DNA of 5,310 nt from Rickettsiaceae bacterium (GCA_021741085.1 JAIOYM010000075.1:1-5310), one strand, 5' to 3'; numbered from the stretch's first letter, positions 1-5,292 are shown. Notes: a model not told the origin generated them from the sequence alone. Program-made: numbers and translations.

Positions 1-346
1 GCTTCACAACAAAAATTTGATAGCTCCGGTTATTTTTGAGGGTAATTGCGATAAAAATGTTTTCGAAAGTTATGTTGAACAAATTTTAATTAAAGAACTG
101 GAACCTGGGCAAATTATTGTGATGGATAATATAAATTTTCATAAATCGCCCAAAGTTATTAAAGCCATAGCGGATAAGGGTTGCTCAATAATATTTCTAC
201 CTACTTATTCCCCAGATTTAAACCCAATAGAACATTATTGGTTTAAACTAAAACACCATATTAGAAAAACCGCCCATTATTTTTCCGATTTCTACCAAGC
301 TGTTTGCTCCGCTTTTCAAGTTGTCACTAGCTTTTTGAGTTAAGCT
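1..346 (+). mobile_element. 3' part of an IS630-family insertion sequence, cut by the window edge
   Basis: The window opens inside an IS630/Tc1-type element. What is visible is the C-terminal third of its transposase gene and its right end. The right terminal inverted repeat is probably 323-346 (GTCACTAGC...TTAAGCT), followed by TA-rich sequence, which fits the TA target preference of the family. The terminal repeat overlaps the last transposase codons and the stop. The same 24-bp end occurs inverted immediately next door (351-374) as the end of a deleted relative. The left end is outside the window, so full length and target duplication cannot be judged. Confidence 0.85.
2..343 (+). CDS. IS630-family transposase, C-terminal part (5' end outside the window)
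   Basis: This is the C-terminal catalytic part of a DDE transposase that cuts and joins the ends of its own insertion sequence. The frame is open from position 2, with five more codons before the TTG at 17, so TTG is an internal Leu and not a start; the gene continues off the left edge. About 113 residues are visible. The second catalytic Asp is in VMDNINFHK (Asp codon 125-127). The catalytic Glu is in YSPDLNPIEHYW (Glu codon 230-232), 34 residues later, which gives the DD34E spacing of IS630. The first Asp must lie upstream. The reading ends in VTSFLS and a TAA inside the terminal repeat. The visible part has no stop or frameshift and both visible catalytic residues are present, so the copy may be functional. 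In some IS630 elements two frames are joined by frameshifting, which cannot be assessed here. Confidence 0.92.
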   Translation, partial: LHNKNLIAPVIFEGNCDKNVFESYVEQILIKELEPGQIIVMDNINFHKSPKVIKAIADKGCSIIFLPTYSPDLNPIEHYWFKLKHHIRKTAHYFSDFYQAVCSAFQVVTSFLS

Positions 347-374
347 ATATAGCTTAACTCAAAAAGCTAGTGAC
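323..374. repeat. perfect 52-bp palindrome at a tail-to-tail IS630 junction
   Basis: The 26 bases 323-348 are the exact reverse complement of 349-374, with no spacer and no mismatch; pairing fails at 322/375. The centre is TATATA (346-351). The left arm contains the last codons (VTSFLS) and stop of the + strand transposase. The right arm contains the same codons on the - strand. The palindrome is therefore explained as two IS630 right ends facing each other across a TA-rich target. It could form a cruciform in DNA or a long hairpin in RNA from either strand, and might stop transcription from both sides, but no separate U-tract marks it as a terminator. Confidence 0.95.
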
Positions 375-571
375 GGTTTTAAAGCTGCAACAAACGGCCT
401 GCGGAAATTCGAAAGAATTACGCTGCTTTTTTATGTTGCAACCAGGCTCATTATAAGTTATTGCCTTCATGACTTGTTGCTCTTTATGAAAATTGATATT
501 ATTAATTACAATCATTTGTTTTGGTTCTAGGCTCTTTACCCTTCTTTGTTACTAACTAACGGAGTTAAGCT
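351..571 (-). mobile_element. internally deleted, MITE-like IS630 derivative
   Basis: This is a non-autonomous relic of about 220 bp that keeps both ends of an IS630 element. Its right end (351-374) is identical to the right end of the neighbouring element. Its left end (548-571, read on the - strand) starts with the same ten bases AGCTTAACTC and matches the right end at 18 of 24 positions. The 14-mer GAGTTAAGCTATAT occurs at 337-350 and 562-575 and in reverse at 347-360, marking three element ends. Between the ends lies only a shrunken transposase fragment. It sits directly downstream of the cysteine desulfurase gene. It could have been mobilised in trans by a full-length relative. Confidence 0.8.
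354..548 (-). pseudogene. remnant of a second IS630 transposase, internally deleted, catalytic residues lost
   Basis: On the - strand this stretch is open and reads KSLEPKQMIVINNINFHK, then QQVMKAI, then a short garbled part, then FPQAV, CCSF and VTSFLS before TAA (stop at 354-356). It parallels the intact neighbour (KELEPGQIIVMDNINFHK, KVIKAI, FYQAV, CSAF, VTSFLS). Two lesions rule out activity. The catalytic Asp of the MDN motif is Asn here (codon 501-503). About 20 residues holding the PTYSPDLNPIEHYW block with the catalytic Glu are missing. The N-terminal two thirds are also gone: the left terminal repeat is followed almost at once by the KSLEP segment. There is no start codon or plausible product. 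The amino-acid divergence shows it is an older or different family member, not a fresh copy of the neighbour. Confidence 0.85.
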
Positions 572-620
572 ATATGCTAAAAACAAAAAACCTGAAGATC
601 TTTTTATAACAGAGCTACTT

Positions 621-1736
621 TTAGTTGTGTGCTTTAAAAATTTTCTCCCAAACCGCAACAAATGAATTTAGCTCCTCTTCGGTATTTTTGTAAGATAAAC
701 TAACCCTTATAGCAGTTTTAGCTTTTTCTTCGCTGTAACCCATTGATTTTAATATTCTAAAATCACCGATCTTACCCGATGAGCAAGCAGACCCAGCACT
801 TACAGCAAAATCTTCTAAATCGAATTTGATTAATTGCATATTTGAAGTTACCTTTGGCATTAGAATCATAGAAGTATTAACCAAACGTTTTTGATTTTGG
901 CCAACAAATTCAACTTTTCCTCCACTACAATCAAAAAGTTTACTCTCAAGACTATCTCGCATGGAAGCTATCTGATTGCGATAATTATTTTTTATAAGCC
1001 AATCGGCAGCAACTCCCATGCCAACAATAGCTGGTATATTTTCTGTACCGCTTCTCATGCCGTATTCTTGGCCACCACCTATATGCTCTGGTTCAAGATG
1101 TATTGTTTTCTTCAAAATTAATGCAGCAACACCAGTGGGAGCACCAAATTTGTGGCCGGAAATAGATAATATATCTAAATCTAAATTAGATAAAGCATAA
1201 TCCAATTTCCCTGGATATTGGCAGCAATCACTATATAAAATTGCTCCGTAATTTCGTACCAAATTGGCTATTTCCTCTAGTGGTTGTATTATACCTGTTT
1301 CATTATTTGCAAGCATTATAGAAACTAAAGTTTTGCTGCTAGAGGATTTTTGTAAATTTTGTTCAAGTTCAGCCATGTTAATCATGCCGTAAGAATCAAC
1401 ATTCACAACCGTAATATTTTTACTAAATTTAATATGGTTATATATGGATGGGTGCTCTGTGCATGAGATAATAATATTTTGGGAATAAAAATTCTTCATA
1501 ACCAAATTATTTGCCTCTGTTCCAGAAGATGTAAAAACCACGTTATAAAGCTTCGAATCCAAACCTAGCATATTTAAAATTTGAATTTTAGACTGCTCTT
1601 TGTAATATTTGGCTTTTCTTCCTATAGAATGAACAGATGAAGCATTTAGTGGAATCGAAAACAATTCTATCATAGCCTCTTGCACTTCTTTAAGTGCTGA
1701 GGTTGTAGCATTATTATCTAAATATATAATACTCAT
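621..1736 (-). CDS. nifS: cysteine desulfurase, NifS/IscS family (class V aminotransferase fold)
   Basis: This cytosolic PLP enzyme removes sulfur from L-cysteine, giving alanine and a protein persulfide used for Fe-S clusters, thiolated tRNA or cofactors. At 371 residues it has normal length and shows every hallmark: YLDNNATT at the N-terminus; SSGTEANN (about 70-77) for the PLP phosphate; His95 in TEHPS, which stacks on PLP; LANNETG (142-148); Asp170 and Gln173 in SDCCQYPGK; the PLP lysine Lys196 in SGHKFGAP; RSGTEN (228-232); and catalytic Cys318 in SAGSACSSGK. SDCCQ, where many relatives have DAAQ or DAVQ, is slightly unusual. The ATG at 1736 is chosen because the family N-terminus follows it at once; no strong Shine-Dalgarno is seen. 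iscU, iscA and iscR are not beside it, so it may be the second, NifS-like paralogue known from Rickettsia and not the main IscS. Family certain, symbol less so. Confidence 0.93.
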   Translation of the reverse strand: MSIIYLDNNATTSALKEVQEAMIELFSIPLNASSVHSIGRKAKYYKEQSKIQILNMLGLDSKLYNVVFTSSGTEANNLVMKNFYSQNIIISCTEHPSIYNHIKFSKNITVVNVDSYGMINMAELEQNLQKSSSSKTLVSIMLANNETGIIQPLEEIANLVRNYGAILYSDCCQYPGKLDYALSNLDLDILSISGHKFGAPTGVAALILKKTIHLEPEHIGGGQEYGMRSGTENIPAIVGMGVAADWLIKNNYRNQIASMRDSLESKLFDCSGGKVEFVGQNQKRLVNTSMILMPKVTSNMQLIKFDLEDFAVSAGSACSSGKIGDFRILKSMGYSEEKAKTAIRVSLSYKNTEEELNSFVAVWEKIFKAHN

Positions 1737-1757
1737 AGAATTTTTGGTAAATGGAAA

Positions 1758-1787
1758 AATATATATCTTTTAGATAGAAATTATCAA
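1758..1787 (-). promoter_or_regulatory. candidate sigma-70 promoter of the cysteine desulfurase gene
   Basis: On the - strand TTGATA (complement of 1782-1787; 5 of 6 to TTGACA) is followed after 18 bases by TATATT (complement of 1758-1763; 5 of 6 to TATAAT). The -10 lies 21 bases before the ATG at 1736, implying a very short leader. In AT-rich DNA such matches also arise by chance, so this is a candidate only. Confidence 0.4.
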
Positions 1788-1841
1788 AAATGTTAGCCCC
1801 GAGGAAATAATTAAAATGTCGGGTAAAACTATACAAGTTAT

Positions 1842-1871
1842 AACTCAAAAACAATTTAATATTTTTGAGTT
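1842..1871. repeat. AT-rich inverted repeat between pdhC and the desulfurase gene
   Basis: AACTCAAAAA (1842-1851) and TTTTTGAGTT (1862-1871) form a 10-bp stem around a 10-nt loop, 18 bases after the pdhC stop codon. Its place suits a transcription terminator for pdhB-pdhC. The stem has only two G-C pairs and no clean U-run follows on the - strand, so termination is doubtful. The arm on the - strand (TTTTTGAGTTA) also matches 11 bases of the IS630 terminal repeat at 332-342, so it could be an old IS end or a chance AT-rich match. Confidence 0.4.
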
Positions 1872-1888
1872 TACTAATGTTTGAATTT

Positions 1889-3136
1889 TTACAATAAAAG
1901 CCGCAAAGGATTTTCTAGTATATCAGTAAATTCCTTAAGCCACTTTGCACCAAGAGTTCCATCAACTACCCTGTGGTCACAAGATAAAGTTACACTAAGG
2001 ATATTAGCTATTTTGATATTATCGCTATCGTCAACTATGGCACGCTTTTCTGCAGTTCCTACAGCTAAAATACAGCTTTGAGGTGGGTTGATTATAGCGC
2101 TAAAATTCTTTATACCATACATACCCATATTGGATATAGTAAAACCACCACCTTGGTAATCTGTAGGTATCAGCTTACCAGATCTAGCCTTTTCTGCAAG
2201 TTTTTTCATCTCTTGTGAAATTTCAGCAACAGATTTTTTATCTGCTCCCCTAATAATTGGTGTAACCAGACCTTCATCTATAGAAACTGCAACAGAAACA
2301 TCTACATTATTATACATCACCATTGCATCGTTTGTCCAACTAGCGTTCACTTCTGGTATTCTCTTTAAAGCTATAGCGCAAGCCTTTATGATGAAATCGT
2401 TTATTGATATCTTACTTTCGATGTTATGATTAACTTCTTGACGCAGTTGTATTAATTTATCTAAATTACATTCCTTGGTTAAATAAAAATGTGGCACCGT
2501 CTGTTTAGACTCCGAAAGCCTAGCTGCAATAATTTTGCGCATACCGCTATGAGGTTTTTTAACAATTGCACCAACCTCTACATTATTCGAATTAGTGCTA
2601 GGTGTAAATTTATTAGTTTCTAGAGCGTTAGTTATATCAAATTTGATTACCCTACCATTGGGCCCAGAGCCCGCTATACTAGAAATATCTAAATTGGCTT
2701 GTTGCGCCATTCTTCGAGCTAAAGGTGTTGCAAATTTTCTATTATTTACATCTAGCGCCGCTGCCGCATTGATTTCAATTTTATTTTCTTCTGTATTTTT
2801 AGGAGTTATTGGATCAGAATTGGACTCAATTTTAGCATTAGCTACTGATGACGACTGAGTGGATTTATAGTTAGCTAAAATAGAAGCATCTTCCCCTTTA
2901 GTAAGTATTACAGCGATTAGATCACGTACTTTAACTCCTTGAGATCCGCTTGGTACAAATATTTTACCCAAAACTCCTTCTTCTATAGATTCTAGCTCCA
3001 TAGTGGCTTTATCAGTTTCTATTTCAGCTAATACATCTCCGATTTTTATCGAATCTCCTTCATTCTTAAGCCATTTAGTTAAGTTTCCAACTTCCATTGT
3101 CGGAGATAGTGCAGGCATTAAAATTTCTATTGGCAT
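1889..3136 (-). CDS. pdhC: pyruvate dehydrogenase complex E2, dihydrolipoamide acetyltransferase
   Basis: This is the core enzyme of the pyruvate dehydrogenase complex: it takes the acetyl group from E1 on its lipoyl arm and passes it to CoA. All domains are present in its 415 residues. There is one lipoyl domain (1-80) with lipoylated Lys43 in ETDKATME. A linker rich in Ser, Asn and Glu follows (about 81-130). The peripheral subunit-binding domain (about 134-168) has ATPLARRMA and GSGPNGRV. The catalytic domain (about 190-415) has FTISNMGMYG (332-341) and the active-site HRVVDGT with His388 and Asp392. MPALSPTMEVG near the N-terminus is the standard opening and supports the ATG at 3136, although no strong Shine-Dalgarno precedes it. 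Length and single lipoyl domain fit alphaproteobacterial PdhC. The lipoyl and binding-domain motifs and the E1 beta gene upstream favour pyruvate over 2-oxoglutarate as the substrate pathway. Confidence 0.96.
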   Translation of the reverse strand: MPIEILMPALSPTMEVGNLTKWLKNEGDSIKIGDVLAEIETDKATMELESIEEGVLGKIFVPSGSQGVKVRDLIAVILTKGEDASILANYKSTQSSSVANAKIESNSDPITPKNTEENKIEINAAAALDVNNRKFATPLARRMAQQANLDISSIAGSGPNGRVIKFDITNALETNKFTPSTNSNNVEVGAIVKKPHSGMRKIIAARLSESKQTVPHFYLTKECNLDKLIQLRQEVNHNIESKISINDFIIKACAIALKRIPEVNASWTNDAMVMYNNVDVSVAVSIDEGLVTPIIRGADKKSVAEISQEMKKLAEKARSGKLIPTDYQGGGFTISNMGMYGIKNFSAIINPPQSCILAVGTAEKRAIVDDSDNIKIANILSVTLSCDHRVVDGTLGAKWLKEFTDILENPLRLLL

Positions 3137-3223
3137 AATTAAAATCTAATTTTTGTTGATATTTAGTAAGCTTAAAAGTTTGGTAAATCAATTTTTGTCA
3201 CTATATTCAGCAGAAGCCTTTCT

Positions 3224-4207
3224 TCATTTCTTGTAGCAAGCAGCCATAGCCATTGAAACTATATCACTAACAGATGGTAACGCTAATTTTTCTAAATTAT
3301 GTGCATATGGCAGCGGTACATCTTTCGCATGAACAAACTTAATCGGACTATCAAGATAATCGAAAGCATTTTCCATAACAAGTCCTGCAATTGTTGCACC
3401 AATGCCAGCAAAATACCACCCTTCTTCCACTACAACTAAGCGATTAGTTTTTTTTACGGAAGCAATTATACACTCTAAATCTAGAGGTTTTATTGTACGT
3501 AAATCTATAATTTCGCATGAAATATTATGTTCTTTTTTCAAAATATCAGCAGCCTCTATAGCCATGAGAACCTGAATAGAAAATGTTACAATGGTAACAT
3601 CTGTACCATCTTGAACTATCTTGGCTTTACCTATCTCTATTGGTTCAACTTCTTCAGTTATATCAAAACTATGCCCATATAATATTTCGTTTTCTAGAAA
3701 AATTACTGGGTTAGGGTCACGTATTGCTGCTTTCAAAAGACCCTTAGCATCTTCAGCAAAACAAGGTGCTATAACTTTAAGTCCGGGGACATGACCATAC
3801 CAAGCAGCATAATTTTGGCTGTGCTGCGCTGCAACTCTTGCTGCCGCTCCGTTGGGTCCACGAAATACTATAGGACATGAAATAGCTCCACCAGACATAT
3901 ACAACGTTTTGGCCGCTGAATTCACTATTTGGTCTATAGCTTGCATAGCAAAATTGAATGTCATAAATTCTACTATAGGCTTTAATCCCGAGAAGGCAGA
4001 ACCAACAGCGAGACCAGCAAAACCATGTTCAGTAATCGGTGTATCTATAATACGTTTAGCGCCAAATTCTTGTAACAATCCCTGGGTTACCTTGTAAGCA
4101 CCCTGATATTCTGCTACTTCTTCGCCGATAACAAAAACTTTTTCATCTAATCGCATTTCTTCAGCTATAGCATCTCTTATAGCCTCTCTTACCGTAATTT
4201 TTGTCAT
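3224..4207 (-). CDS. pdhB: pyruvate dehydrogenase E1 component, beta subunit
   Basis: This is the beta half of the thiamine-diphosphate E1 heterotetramer, which decarboxylates pyruvate and acetylates the lipoyl arm of E2. It has 327 residues, the usual size, with an N-terminal pyrimidine-binding domain (about 4-178) and a C-terminal transketolase domain (about 192-315). Visible landmarks are VIGEEVAEYQGAYKVTQGL (26-44); DTPITEHGFAG with Glu60, the residue that activates the thiamine aminopyrimidine; FMTFNFAMQAIDQIVNSAAK (81-100); FRGPNGAAARVAAQHSQ with conserved His129; ENEILYG (172-178); DLRTIKPLD (235-243); and EEGW (261-264). MTKITVREAI is the normal start. No lipoyl extension precedes the catalytic part, unlike the PdhB of some free-living alphaproteobacteria. 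pdhC follows after 87 bp on the same strand, so the two are probably co-transcribed. The alpha subunit gene, which the enzyme needs, is not next to it. Confidence 0.96.
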   Translation of the reverse strand: MTKITVREAIRDAIAEEMRLDEKVFVIGEEVAEYQGAYKVTQGLLQEFGAKRIIDTPITEHGFAGLAVGSAFSGLKPIVEFMTFNFAMQAIDQIVNSAAKTLYMSGGAISCPIVFRGPNGAAARVAAQHSQNYAAWYGHVPGLKVIAPCFAEDAKGLLKAAIRDPNPVIFLENEILYGHSFDITEEVEPIEIGKAKIVQDGTDVTIVTFSIQVLMAIEAADILKKEHNISCEIIDLRTIKPLDLECIIASVKKTNRLVVVEEGWYFAGIGATIAGLVMENAFDYLDSPIKFVHAKDVPLPYAHNLEKLALPSVSDIVSMAMAACYKK

Positions 4208-4237
4208 AGAAATTTCTTATGTTTTATTCTGCTAGTG

Positions 4238-4266
4238 ATTATAATATCATAAATTTATTCAAGTAA
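4238..4266 (-). promoter_or_regulatory. candidate promoter upstream of pdhB
   Basis: A consensus TATAAT lies on the - strand (complement of 4238-4243), 30 bases before the pdhB ATG. At 17 bases spacing is TTACTT (complement of 4261-4266), a poor -35. The perfect -10 and its position make this the best promoter candidate for pdhB-pdhC, but the surrounding DNA is very AT-rich. Confidence 0.4.
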
Positions 4267-4284
4267 AACTTATTTCTTACTTCT

Positions 4285-4309
4285 AGGAGTTGTAGGAATA
4301 ACAACTCTT
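4285..4309. repeat. hairpin upstream of pdhB, overlapping a fragment of repeat A
   Basis: GAGTTGT (4287-4293) pairs with ACAACTC (4301-4307) around a 7-nt loop. One G-T wobble and one A-T pair extend the stem outwards. The right arm ACAACTCTTCTA is the same as the tail of repeat A (compare 5165-5175), so this is probably a leftover end of a sixth copy. It lies outside the proposed pdhB transcript, and so may instead end transcription arriving from upstream; no U-run supports that firmly. Confidence 0.5.
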
Positions 4310-4324
4310 CTAAACACAATGTTT

Positions 4325-4510
4325 TAAAAGAAGAAGAAACATCCCCTAGCGCTAATGCGGCAAAGTCCTATGCGCTCTTTGCTTATGTCAAAGGGCTCTT
4401 GCTGCAATAATAGTTTGCTCTATTCTCGGTTTGATAATACTTTAGTTGGGCTGCTTGAGAAGTGCGCTAGCGCGTCCATGGCAATCCAGGGCAACCGACT
4501 CTTCTACATA
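4325..4510. repeat. repeat A, copy 1, interrupted by unrelated sequence
   Basis: The left part (4325-4360: AAAAGAAGAAGAAACATCCC then CTAGCGCTAATGCGG) and the right part (from about 4457: GAGAAG, then GCGCTAGCGC, then the GGCAATCCAGGGCAACC tail) match the two ends of the other A copies. Bases 4479-4506 are identical to 4744-4771 of copy 2 (28 bp). Between them about 95 bases (4361-4456) replace the usual short GTCATTGC stretch. This insert starts with a hairpin (GCAAAG 4360-4365 with CTTTGC 4377-4382). On the - strand it reads through in the same frame as the repeat except for two stops. Confidence 0.75.
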
Positions 4511-4540
4511 TATATTCAACTATAGGTTGGGCGCGCAAAC

Positions 4541-4690
4541 ATGGAGAAAGGTTGGTTGGTTGGTTGGAGTGAATTTGTAGGGGAATGTTGGAATGTAGGG
4601 AGATAGGGAAAAAATTTGTGTGGAGATAGAGGATAAATTTGTGGGGATGCGTTCGAATTTGTTGGAATGAGGGGTCTGTTAAGAGCGTGG
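4541..4690. other. cytosine-free G/T/A tract with GGTT runs and degenerate AATTTGT repeats
   Basis: From 4541 to 4649 the + strand has no C in 109 bases, and 4541-4680 has only three. It starts with five GG pairs separated by TT (4550-4567), a pattern able to form a two-layer G-quadruplex on the + strand. The motif (A/G)AATTTGT then recurs at 4571, 4612, 4635 and 4655, each followed by G-rich sequence, like a decayed minisatellite. Nothing in it looks coding. It separates repeat copies A1 and A2. Confidence 0.75.
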
Positions 4691-4780
4691 CAAAATCCCC
4701 TAGCGGTAATGTGGTAGCGTCATTGCGAGAAGCGTTAGCGCCGTGGCAATCCAGGGCAACCGACTCTTCTAAATAAATAC
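4685..4780. repeat. repeat A, copy 2
   Basis: This copy has the head AATCCCCTAGCGGTAATG, the core GTCATTGCGAG (4719-4729) ... CGTGGCAATCC (4742-4752) and the tail GGGCAACCGACTCTTCTA. ATTGC and GCAAT form the outer stem; the inner part GCG-TTAG-CGC differs from other copies but still pairs. On the - strand it reads EESVALDCHG, then SRNDATTLPLGDFAT without a stop. Confidence 0.85.
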
Positions 4781-4785
4781 TTAAA

Positions 4786-4847
4786 AAGAAAGAAGTTAAT
4801 AACTGGATCACCACGCTAGTTCGCAAAGCTCACGGCTCGTGATGACG
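4786..4847. repeat. repeat B, copy 1 (inverted relative of repeat A)
   Basis: Bases 4786-4834 are identical to 4986-5034, exactly 200 bp further on. Read on the - strand the core is GTCATCACGAGC ... GCGTGGTGATCCAG, the same layout as the A core GTCATTGCGAGC ... GCGTGGCAATCCAG, but with both stem arms changed in step (ATTGC/GCAAT to ATCAC/GTGAT). It therefore lies in the opposite orientation to the A copies around it. It has a longer loop (22 bases between the ten-base arms). Confidence 0.85.
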
Positions 4848-4888
4848 CTAAAGCATGACTTTCCAGGCATTCAAGCAATTCTATTATA

Positions 4889-4979
4889 AAAGAAGAAACA
4901 TCCCCTAGCGGTAACGCAGAAGCGTCATTGCGAGCTTGCAAAGCGTGGCAATCCAGGACAAATGACTCTTCTATACATA
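4889..4979. repeat. repeat A, copy 3
   Basis: Head AAAGAAGAAACATCCCCTAG, core 4922-4957 with GTCATTGCGA, the inner stem GCTT-GCA-AAGC, and GTGGCAATCC, then the tail ACTCTTCTA. The core arms enclose 11 bases against 14 in copies 2 and 4. The - strand reads IEESFVLDCHALQARNDA then SALPLGDV without a stop. Confidence 0.87.
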
Positions 4980-4985
4980 TTTAAG

Positions 4986-5045
4986 AAGAAAGAAGTTAAT
5001 AACTGGATCACCACGCTAGTTCGCAAAGCTCACGCTCGTGATGAC
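4986..5045. repeat. repeat B, copy 2
   Basis: This matches copy 1 over 49 identical bases (4986-5034), then lacks one G, then matches again in CTCGTGATGAC. The sequence beyond (to about 5086) is a diverged version of 4848-4889, ending in CAATTCTATTATAAAAG in both. Together A3-B2 repeats A2-B1 with a period of about 200 bp. Confidence 0.87.
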
Positions 5046-5086
5046 ACGAATCTATAACTGGTTAGGCATTCCGGCAATTCTATTAT

Positions 5087-5184
5087 AAAAGTAGCAACAT
5101 CCTCTAGCGGTAATGCGATAGCGTCATTGCGAGCTCTTTTAAGAGCGTGGCAATCCAGGATAAACAACTCTTCTACATAAATAC
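5087..5184. repeat. repeat A, copy 4
   Basis: Head AACATCCTCTAGCGGTAATG, core GTCATTGCGA (5123-5132), the perfectly palindromic inner loop GCTCTTTTAAGAGC, and GTGGCAATCC, then the tail CAACTCTTCTACATAAATAC. This is the copy with the strongest hairpin. The - strand reads YVEELFILDCHALKRARNDA then IALPLEDVATF, open. Confidence 0.87.
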
Positions 5185-5260
5185 AAAGAGCAGCAAAATC
5201 CCCTAGCGGTAATGCGGAAAGGGGCATTGCAAGCAAAAAGTCTGATGCAGACTTCAAGCA
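5185..5260. repeat. repeat A, copy 5, diverged in its second half
   Basis: The head AAAATCCCCTAGCGGTAATG and CGGAAAGGGGCATTGCAAGC align with other copies. The expected GTGGCAATCC half is replaced by AAGTCTG-ATG-CAGACTT (5238-5254), a perfect 7-bp hairpin, and unrelated sequence. It begins only 99 bp after copy 4 because no B unit lies between them. Confidence 0.7.
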
Positions 5261-5292
5261 GGCGCTACTTATAATCTACTTGACCAAGAAAA

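Noticed and set aside
17..343. TTG at 17 as the true transposase start
   Set aside because: The frame is open upstream to the window edge and the first catalytic Asp is missing, so the gene clearly begins outside the window.
586..606. Terminator of the desulfurase gene (A-tract and T-tract around AAGATCTT)
   Set aside because: Only A-T pairs and a short AGATCT palindrome; no G-C stem, so it cannot be told apart from AT-rich background.
891..1200. Two + strand open frames (891-1121 and 1018-1200)
   Set aside because: They are antisense to the well-supported cysteine desulfurase and show no protein-family features.
1798..1823. CCCGA / TCGGG hairpin in the pdhC-desulfurase gap
   Set aside because: The stem has only five pairs with a 16-nt loop and no U-run; too weak to call a terminator or regulator.
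1881..2081. + strand open frame of 66 codons, and another at 2595-2858
   Set aside because: Both are antisense shadows of pdhC.
3852..4097. + strand open frame of 81 codons
   Set aside because: Antisense shadow of pdhB.
4467..4826. Open frame of 119 codons on the - strand
   Set aside because: Both ends of it are made of repeat A and its middle is the C-free tract; there is no domain-like pattern, and the open frame follows from the repeat composition.
5030..5257. Open frame of 75 codons on the - strand
   Set aside because: It consists almost wholly of repeat A copies 4 and 5 (LDCHALKRARNDA and similar); there is no independent sign of a gene.
4685..5260. CRISPR array
   Set aside because: The repeats are 60-95 bp, diverged and palindromic, appear in both orientations, and the spacing units are themselves repeats; there is no short constant repeat with unique spacers and no cas gene.
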